DNA of 64,000 bases from Acidobacteriota bacterium (GTDB lineage: Bacteria; Acidobacteriota; Blastocatellia; Pyrinomonadales; Pyrinomonadaceae), in contig JAHBSM010000001.1 in the NCBI GenBank assembly GCA_019639115.1, positions 186,001 to 250,000 on the forward strand, given 5' to 3'. The translations under genes were made by a program, and so were the position numbers. The notes beneath the pieces are model-generated. The model was not told the DNA's origin. It was given only the letters and a program-made list of their open reading frames with translations, and ran no database searches. Shown here piece after piece: positions 58,937 to 64,000 of this stretch. Each line of letters begins with the position of its first letter. Positions within the stretch are counted from its first letter, which is position 1.

Positions 58937-59708
58937 GATCAAAACCTTCATCGCAGATGACGAAAGGCCGGCCCGCGAGTTTCTGAAGACGATCCTAAAT
59001 GAGATCGGAATGACCGACCTGGCCGGCGAAGCCGACAACGGCGCCGACGCGGTCGAGATGATACGCGAGCTCAAACCCGATCTTGCGATACTCGACCTCA
59101 AGATGCCGGAAATGTCAGGGCTTGAGGTCGTTCGTACGCTCCGCAGGCCGCAGATGCCGCTGGTCATCTTTGCGACCGCGTATGACGATCACGCAGTGCA
59201 GGCATTCGAGGTGAATGCTGTCGATTATCTGCTGAAACCGGTTGACAAGAACAGGCTTGCCGAGGCTCTCCGCCGAGTTGCCGAACGGCTTGAGGAATCG
59301 GACTGGCGTAGTGTCGAAGCCGACAAGGTAAAGCGTGCGGCCGCCGAGATAGAAGACGCGGTCGATAGCGAACCTATCGAGCGTATCCCGGTCAGGGTGC
59401 GTGACGAGATCTACCTGATACCGACAAACGAGGTCGCAAGCGTGGTCGCCGACGGAGAACTGCTAAGGATCACAACCTCAGACAACCGAAAATATGTGAT
59501 CAATCACAGGCTGAAGGACCTGGAGCTGCGGCTGAATGAACGTGAGTTCGTTAGATTGTCGCGGGGAGCCATCGCAAGCCTCGAACAGATCGAACGTATA
59601 TCGCCGATGCCGGGCGGAACGCTGCTTGTATTCCTAAAGAATGGGCAAGAGATACAGTCTAGCCGAATGCAATCTCGCATGATACGTTCTCGGCTGCTGA
59701 AACTCTAG
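58923..59708 (+). CDS. LytTR-family response regulator
   Basis: 261 residues. Receiver domain with phospho-acceptor Asp in LAILDLKMPEMSGLEV and the conserved Lys in VDYLLKPVDKNRLAE; the C-terminal LytTR DNA-binding domain spans about residues 150-255 (IPVRVRDEIYLIPTNEVASVVADGELLRI, FVRLSRGAIASLEQIERISP). It pairs with the LytS-type kinase. Targets of LytTR regulators are often membrane or cell-surface genes. A second in-frame ATG two codons downstream could be used. Confidence 0.93.
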   Translation: MTMNRIKTFIADDERPAREFLKTILNEIGMTDLAGEADNGADAVEMIRELKPDLAILDLKMPEMSGLEVVRTLRRPQMPLVIFATAYDDHAVQAFEVNAVDYLLKPVDKNRLAEALRRVAERLEESDWRSVEADKVKRAAAEIEDAVDSEPIERIPVRVRDEIYLIPTNEVASVVADGELLRITTSDNRKYVINHRLKDLELRLNEREFVRLSRGAIASLEQIERISPMPGGTLLVFLKNGQEIQSSRMQSRMIRSRLLKL

Positions 59709-60085
59709 CTGTTTCGCCGCTTGGCGATACCGATCGGTGCCATCGGGCGACAGCAGACGCTGACCAGCTTTTTGCGATCCGCTTCCATCACCGGATCACG
59801 ATCAAGCAGCTTGAATGTCGAACGCAGGATCTCTGCCGCGTGCGGATCTTCGGGCTCGGTGATGCGATAGTGCATCCATTTCCCGTCGCGGCGTCCGGCC
59901 ACGAGCGAAGCGCTTTTGAGATAAGCAAGGTGACGGGAGATCTTTGGATTGTTGGTCCCGAGTGTCTCGGCAAAAAAGCAAACACACACCTCGCCGTCGC
60001 GCATCAGGTTGAGCAGACGCAGCCGAGTGCGGTCCGACAAGGCCGCGAATATTCTCTCAAGTGCAGGTCCTGCTTTCCGTGACAT
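59705..60085 (-). CDS. arsR: ArsR family arsenical resistance repressor
   Basis: 126 residues, ArsR/SmtB winged helix (ISRHLAYLKSASLVAGRRDGKWMHYRI). The metalloid-binding motif is GEVCVCFF (C34 and C36), like the ELCVC motif of ArsR, and a second CC pair lies near the C-terminus (VSVCCRPM). It is divergent from arsI, so it probably represses the ars operon and is released by arsenite. Its stop overlaps the LytTR gene. Confidence 0.92.
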   Translation of the reverse strand: MSRKAGPALERIFAALSDRTRLRLLNLMRDGEVCVCFFAETLGTNNPKISRHLAYLKSASLVAGRRDGKWMHYRITEPEDPHAAEILRSTFKLLDRDPVMEADRKKLVSVCCRPMAPIGIAKRRNS

Positions 60086-60144
60086 AACAAAATTGTATCA
60101 CATAACAATTATGGCTTGACATAAATATGAATTCGCATTATTCT
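60083..60144 (+). promoter_or_regulatory. Divergent arsR/arsI control region
   Basis: A sigma70 promoter for arsI: TTGACA (60116-60121) and TATTCT (60139-60144), spacing 17. For arsR on the minus strand, TACAAT (60092-60097) ends six bases before its ATG, so arsR may be leaderless. Two copies of CATAACAA (60083-60090 and 60101-60108) lie 18 bp apart, and CATAACAATTATG (60101-60113) is a perfect 5-3-5 inverted repeat beside the arsI -35. These are candidate ArsR sites. Confidence 0.62.
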
Positions 60145-60196
60145 GCATCCACATTTACGGATACGCGTAAATGATGACTGAACCGGAGGCAATGAT

Positions 60197-60679
60197 ATGT
60201 TTGATACCAAAGTTTTGAAGCCGCACATCTCGCTCAATGTCAGCGACGTGGAAGCGAGCATTGATTTCTACAGGCGGATGTTCGGCATCGAGCCCGCGAA
60301 GGTGCGTACGGGCTACGCGAAGTTCGACGTAGAGACACCCGCTCTCAACCTGACGCTCAATCAAGTGCCCTTCGTTCCGAAGGGAGGGCTTTCGCATCTC
60401 GGGGTCCAGGTCGCAGCCACCGAGGACGTGCTCGCAATTCGCGACCGTTGGGCTGCTGATGGGCTGATCCCGCGAGAGGAGATGCAAACGACTTGCTGCT
60501 ATGCGGTCCAGGACAAAGCATGGGTGCGCGATCCGGATGGCAACGAGTGGGAAGCATTTGTCGTGCTGGAGGACAATCTGCCCGAAGGAATGGCAAAAAG
60601 TGACGACGCTGCGTGCTGCGTGCCGACATTCACCACGATCGACGGATCATCGAAAGAGCCAGTGATCGCGTGCTGTTAG
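60197..60679 (+). CDS. arsI: ArsI-type/CadI-family vicinal oxygen chelate protein
   Basis: 160 residues, glyoxalase fold. The probable Fe(II) ligands H10, H67 and E119 and the vicinal thiols C100-C101 (in EMQTTCCYAVQDKAW) follow the pattern of ArsI, the C-As lyase that degrades methylarsenite. A C-terminal extension carries two more Cys pairs (AACCVPT, VIACC). The cadmium-inducible CadI proteins share this fold, but the arsR/acr3/arsC context supports arsenic. Confidence 0.85.
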   Translation: MFDTKVLKPHISLNVSDVEASIDFYRRMFGIEPAKVRTGYAKFDVETPALNLTLNQVPFVPKGGLSHLGVQVAATEDVLAIRDRWAADGLIPREEMQTTCCYAVQDKAWVRDPDGNEWEAFVVLEDNLPEGMAKSDDAACCVPTFTTIDGSSKEPVIACC

Positions 60680-60686
60680 CTCAGTG

Positions 60687-60725
60687 GGTGCGGACCGGTT
60701 CGAAACACACCGCGGGGTCCGCACC
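60687..60725. other. Long hairpin with tRNA-like sequence between arsI and the small ORF
   Basis: Perfect 10-bp stem GGTGCGGACC / GGTCCGCACC with a 19-base loop containing GGTTCGAA. The sequence just before the stem is TTAGCTCAGTGGGT, which equals a typical tRNA D-arm, and the loop contains a T-arm-like GGTTCGAA. It could stabilise the arsI transcript or be a decayed tRNA remnant. No complete tRNA fold is present. Confidence 0.45.
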
Positions 60726-60766
60726 GAACGGTTCTGAACTCAATGATCGCAGGAGAGAAGTTGTAT

Positions 60767-60961
60767 ATGGCAAAGCGAAATATGCAAAGCGGATGCGGAC
60801 GAGAGGTGCTGCCGGAGCCGGGACGGCAATTGTTCGACCGCGACTGGGAGGTGCTTGTGATCGAGCGCGATCCGGTCTCGGGCAAATATAGAACTCGCAC
60901 TCTATGCTGCGAATCGTCCCCTTTGATCAAAAAACCGGCGTTGCCCTGCTGCTGGATCTGA
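60767..60961 (+). CDS. Small Cys-rich protein in the ars operon, unknown
   Basis: 64 residues from the ATG at 60767, preceded by AGGAGAGAA at good spacing (an earlier in-frame ATG at 60743 is possible). Five cysteines: C10 and the pairs C47-C48 and C61-C62. The middle reads LFDRDWEVLVIERDPVSGKYRTRTL, suggesting a small beta-rich fold. No family recognised. It lies between arsI and acr3 with only three bases to acr3, and the vicinal Cys pairs echo those of ArsI and ArsR. An arsenite-binding chaperone or regulator role is inference. Confidence 0.62.
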   Translation: MAKRNMQSGCGREVLPEPGRQLFDRDWEVLVIERDPVSGKYRTRTLCCESSPLIKKPALPCCWI

Positions 60962-60964
60962 TAA

Positions 60965-62032
60965 ATGAATATGTCTGCGAATGAATGCAACCCTGTGCGA
61001 CGTTTGTCATTCCTTGATCGCTATCTCACGCTTTGGATCTTCCTGGCGATGTTTGCGGGCGTGATGACCGGCTACCTCTATCCGGGTATCGAAGGAGCGA
61101 TCAGTCGATTCAACGTTGGTACGACGAATATCCCGATCGCGATCGGACTGATACTGATGATGTATCCGCCATTAGCCAAGGTGCGTTATGAGGAACTCGG
61201 CGAGGTCTTTCGCAATACAAAGGTGCTCGGCCTGTCGCTTGTGCAGAATTGGCTGATCGGGCCGGTCCTAATGTTCGCGTTGGCGGTCATTTTTCTTCGC
61301 GATCAGCCGGAGTATATGGTCGGCCTGATAATGATCGGCCTGGCGCGTTGTATAGCAATGGTCATCGTATGGAATGAGCTTGCGAAAGGCGATAGCGAGT
61401 ATGCGGCCGGATTGGTCGCTTTCAACAGCGTGTTCCAGGTACTTTTTTACAGCGTGTATGCCTGGATATTCATAACGGTCTTGCCGCCGTTCTTCGGGCT
61501 GGAGGGCATCGCCGTCAACATCAGCATCTGGCAGATCGCGGAAAGCGTACTTATCTATCTGGGCATTCCCTTCGTTGCTGGTATGCTCACCCGATACGTA
61601 CTTGTCCGGGCAAAAGGCAAGCAGTGGTATCAAGAACAATTCATCCCGCGTATCAGCCCGCTGACACTTGTGGCGCTCCTATTTACGATATTCGTAATGT
61701 TCAGCCTCAAGGGTGAGCTGATAGTCAATTTACCGTTCGATGTCGTTCGCATAGCGATACCAATGCTGATCTATTTCGTCGCAATGTTCCTGATCAGCTT
61801 CTGGATGGGAAGATCGGTCGGCGCGGATTATTCAAAGACGGCGACGCTCTCATTTACGGCAGCGAGCAATAATTTCGAACTGGCGATCGCCGTGGCGGTG
61901 GCGGTATTCGGCATCAACTCGGGTGCGGCGTTCGCGGCCGTTATCGGCCCGCTGGTCGAGGTCCCTGTACTGATCGGATTGGTCAACGTTGCACTTTATT
62001 TCCAAAAACGATACTTCGCCGTCGAGGCTTGA
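60965..62032 (+). CDS. acr3: Acr3 arsenite efflux transporter
   Basis: 355 residues with ten hydrophobic segments. The Acr3 family signature is recognisable: [20 protein letters not shown] (the essential Cys in helix 4) and [26 protein letters not shown] near the C-terminus. It exports As(III) across the inner membrane using the proton gradient. It is the central gene of the ars operon and is followed by arsC (6 bases). Confidence 0.95.
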   Translation: MNMSANECNPVRRLSFLDRYLTLWIFLAMFAGVMTGYLYPGIEGAISRFNVGTTNIPIAIGLILMMYPPLAKVRYEELGEVFRNTKVLGLSLVQNWLIGPVLMFALAVIFLRDQPEYMVGLIMIGLARCIAMVIVWNELAKGDSEYAAGLVAFNSVFQVLFYSVYAWIFITVLPPFFGLEGIAVNISIWQIAESVLIYLGIPFVAGMLTRYVLVRAKGKQWYQEQFIPRISPLTLVALLFTIFVMFSLKGELIVNLPFDVVRIAIPMLIYFVAMFLISFWMGRSVGADYSKTATLSFTAASNNFELAIAVAVAVFGINSGAAFAAVIGPLVEVPVLIGLVNVALYFQKRYFAVEA

Positions 62033-62038
62033 GACACT

Positions 62039-62458
62039 ATGCAAAAACAGAGCGTTCTTATATTGTGCACAGGCAACTCGGCTCGCAGCCAGATGGCTGA
62101 GGGCCTGCTCCGTGATATGGCGGGCGATCGATTTGATGTCGAAAGCGCCGGAACGGTCAAAAGTTTCGTCCGTCCTCAGGCTATCGCCGCGATGGCCGAG
62201 ATCGGCGTAGATATCTCGGGGCATCGTTCTAAATGTCTCGACGAGTTCATCGAGACACCTTTTGACTACGTCATCACGGTTTGCGACAACGCAAATGAGT
62301 CCTGCCCCATTTTCCCCGGCCCGGCCAAACGTCTGCATTGGCCATTCGAGGACCCGGCGGCCGCTGTCGGATCGGACGAAGAGATACTTGCCGTATTCAG
62401 GCGCGTTCGGGACGAGATACGTTCCAGGCTCGAAAGGTTCATCGAGAGCGGATCGTGA
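62039..62458 (+). CDS. arsC: Thioredoxin-coupled arsenate reductase ArsC
   Basis: 139 residues. The low molecular weight phosphatase P-loop is C10-TGNSARS, and C82 and C89 (VITVCDNANESCPIFPG) complete the three-Cys redox relay at exactly the positions known in the S. aureus pI258 enzyme. It reduces arsenate to arsenite for export by Acr3. Last gene of the ars operon. Confidence 0.95.
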   Translation: MQKQSVLILCTGNSARSQMAEGLLRDMAGDRFDVESAGTVKSFVRPQAIAAMAEIGVDISGHRSKCLDEFIETPFDYVITVCDNANESCPIFPGPAKRLHWPFEDPAAAVGSDEEILAVFRRVRDEIRSRLERFIESGS

Positions 62459-62536
62459 CTTGCTTTTAGTAGGCCGCGACCTTTCGACGACCACAGGCGG
62501 CCATCCGGACTGACCTAATTGCCATTCATTAAAAAG

Positions 62537-62577
62537 TTGAAACTGCTCGGGGCGAAAAACTGTAATATCGTTTTTCG
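62537..62577 (+). promoter_or_regulatory. Promoter of the TonB-dependent receptor gene with palindrome over the -10
   Basis: TTGAAA (62537-62542) and TGTAAT (62561-62566) with an 18-base spacer. A perfect inverted repeat CGAAAAAC ... GTTTTTCG (62553-62560 and 62570-62577) flanks the -10 with a nine-base gap. A regulator bound there would control the receptor; the ATG is at 62608. Confidence 0.58.
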
Positions 62578-62607
62578 GTTCTTGGAGTAGTTATCAAGAT
62601 CTCTGTT

Positions 62608-64000
62608 ATGGCAAGACAATACCTACTATTAGCTATCTTTCTGCTTTGCACTTCACCGCTGGCGGCACAAACTTCGGGTTCGATCTCGGGCAGGATCACA
62701 TTCGGGTCGGATGCACGTCCGCTACATCAGGTCTCGGTCAAACTGGTCGAGCTCAAGCGAACCGTCGTCACTGATGACGATGGCCGTTATGAGTTCAAGG
62801 GACTGCCGCCGGGCCGATACACGATATTCGTTCACCAGGAAGGTTTTGGTGACGTTACGCGGACCGTGGCCTTGGCCGCGGGTGCCGGCGCCACGATCGA
62901 CGTCGTGTTGACGCTGACGGGCGTTCGCGAGCAGGTCACGGTCACTGCCACGGGCAGCGAACAATCGCTTTTCGAATCGATCGCTTCTGTCAGCACGACC
63001 GACTCAACTAAATTGGTAGAGCGGGCGGCGGTCGGGCTCGGTGATTCGCTCGACAATGAAGCAGGTGTCGCTAAGCGCAACTTTGGGCCGGGCAATTCGC
63101 GGCCCGTGATACGCGGATTCGACGGTGACCGTGTGCTCGTGGCGTCGGATGGCGTTCGTGTCGGGTCGCTCGCATCACAATCAGGTGATCACTCGGAGCC
63201 GGTGGACGTCTTGTCGGTCGATCGTGTCGAAGTGGTAAAAGGCCCGGCGACGCTGCTCTACGGCAGCAACGCGATCGGGGGAGTGGTCAACGCGGTCAGC
63301 GGCCATGACGAAGGTGCTCATCCGGGTTTGCGTGGATATTTTACTACGATCGGCAGCAGCAACAGCGATCAGGCGTCTGTTTCGGGCGGCGTCGAGTATG
63401 GCTGGAAGAACTGGATGGTATGGGGCAACGCGACAGGCCAGCGATCGAGTGATTACAAGGCTGGCGGCGGCTACGGCAGAGTGTTCAACTCATTTACGCG
63501 CAACGCTGCGGGCAACGGCGGGTTCGGATACTACGCTAAGAAGGCCTTTGCGAATTTCAATTTCAGCCATTACCAAAACCGATTCGGGATACCGGTCGGT
63601 GACGGAGCGGACGAAGAGCGAAGTCTCCGTATGTGGCGGCAGAGTTACAGGATAAACGTGGGCCTGACGGACTTGAACTCGTTCATCTCGTCGATAAAGG
63701 TAACGCTTGATCACACAAATTATCGACATCAGGAGATAGCCGACAGCGTGGTGGGGACGACCTTTCGCAACAGGGTATATTCCTACCGAGCCGTGCTGGA
63801 TCAGCGTGCCTACAAACGGCTTTCGGGCCGATTCGGCGTCGAAGGCTACTACCGCAATTACTCGACCGTCGGCGAAGAAACGCTGATCGACCGTCCCATC
63901 AAGCAGCGCTCTTTCTCGGCTTTCGGGCTGGAGGAGCTAAAGTTCGACCGAGTGACGCTGCAATTCGGCGGCCGAGTCGAGAATAATAGTTACCGTCCGG
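62608..64000 (+). CDS. TonB-dependent receptor, 3' end outside window
   Basis: The reading frame runs from the ATG at 62608 to the window end without a stop, about 464 residues. A signal peptide (residues 1-21, ending in SPLAAQ) is followed by a carboxypeptidase regulatory-like domain (SGRITFGSDARPLHQVSV ... GRYEFKGLPPGRYTI), then the plug domain (VIRGFDGDRVLV, SVDRVEVVKGPATLLYGSNAIGGVVNAVS). The start of the 22-strand barrel follows. It imports an iron chelate, vitamin or other ligand through the outer membrane with TonB-ExbBD. Its ligand is unknown. It lies 149 bases after arsC. Confidence 0.93.
   Translation, partial: MARQYLLLAIFLLCTSPLAAQTSGSISGRITFGSDARPLHQVSVKLVELKRTVVTDDDGRYEFKGLPPGRYTIFVHQEGFGDVTRTVALAAGAGATIDVVLTLTGVREQVTVTATGSEQSLFESIASVSTTDSTKLVERAAVGLGDSLDNEAGVAKRNFGPGNSRPVIRGFDGDRVLVASDGVRVGSLASQSGDHSEPVDVLSVDRVEVVKGPATLLYGSNAIGGVVNAVSGHDEGAHPGLRGYFTTIGSSNSDQASVSGGVEYGWKNWMVWGNATGQRSSDYKAGGGYGRVFNSFTRNAAGNGGFGYYAKKAFANFNFSHYQNRFGIPVGDGADEERSLRMWRQSYRINVGLTDLNSFISSIKVTLDHTNYRHQEIADSVVGTTFRNRVYSYRAVLDQRAYKRLSGRFGVEGYYRNYSTVGEETLIDRPIKQRSFSAFGLEELKFDRVTLQFGGRVENNSYRP

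Noticed and set aside
1..64000. CRISPR arrays, insertion sequences, tRNA or rRNA genes
   Set aside because: No regularly spaced repeats with spacers, transposase frames or full tRNA cloverleaf sequences were seen on reading; the tRNA-like piece at 60677 is too short.

Overview
The window is a gene-dense, GC-rich bacterial chromosome segment with about 74 protein-coding genes on both strands. It has no rRNA or tRNA gene, no insertion sequence and no CRISPR array, and no gene-free stretch exceeds 300 bases. The gene set (TonB-dependent receptor with a carboxypeptidase-regulatory-like N-terminus, CarD regulator, Agl23-type TIGR03663 protein, long-form isocitrate dehydrogenase, class II photolyase, Acr3) suggests an environmental Gram-negative, most likely an Acidobacteriota of the Blastocatellia type. 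That placement is inference from gene content; no search was run.

Layout. 0-5 kb: end of a dicarboxylate/amino acid symporter, a GlcD-like FAD oxidase, a histidine phosphatase, a CBS-Hsp20 pair and nadA. 5-8 kb: pit, DUF47 and phoU as a phosphate-uptake operon on the minus strand, closed by a clear terminator. 8-17 kb: proteases (M48, M50, YpfJ-type), an MFS transporter, yacG, HU, a Kir-type channel, a TM2 protein and riboflavin synthase. 17-22 kb: two large polytopic GT-C-like proteins and an M20 hydrolase. 22-26 kb: dps, then a pilN-pilO-pilP-like-pseudopilin cluster. 26-34 kb: DoxX protein, aminopeptidase P, a trio of unknown membrane or exported proteins, queE and queC, and small membrane proteins. 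34-43 kb: radical SAM enzyme, PrxQ, a YggX variant, an arginyl/leucyl-tRNA-protein transferase, photolyase, a phosphodiester glycosidase and clpA. 43-54 kb: thrB, icd, aspS, cdsA, uppS, truA, pyrE, a DnaQ-like exonuclease, queF and carD. 54-60 kb: phoR-phoB, sixA and a LytS/LytT pair. 60-62.5 kb: an arsenic operon (arsR divergent from arsI - small Cys-rich ORF - acr3 - arsC). The window ends inside a TonB-dependent receptor.

The parts connect. phoB-phoR at 55 kb and phoU-DUF47-pit at 5-8 kb share 11-bp-periodic half-sites placed at the same distance from a -10-like box, so the window appears to hold a Pho two-component system and one of its target operons. QueE, QueC and QueF supply three steps of queuosine-precursor synthesis. 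The tRNA-protein transferase and ClpA are two parts of a bacterial N-degron pathway. Dps has a perfect PerR/Fur-like palindrome over its -10.

The observations most worth following are the two Pho promoters, the dps operator, the unknown Cys-rich ORF in the ars operon, a gene whose frame stays coding-like for 65 codons past its TGA, an attenuator-like hairpin abutting the aspS start codon, several palindromes in promoter regions, and repeated signs of leaderless transcripts. I saw no obvious wholly new defence or mobile system.
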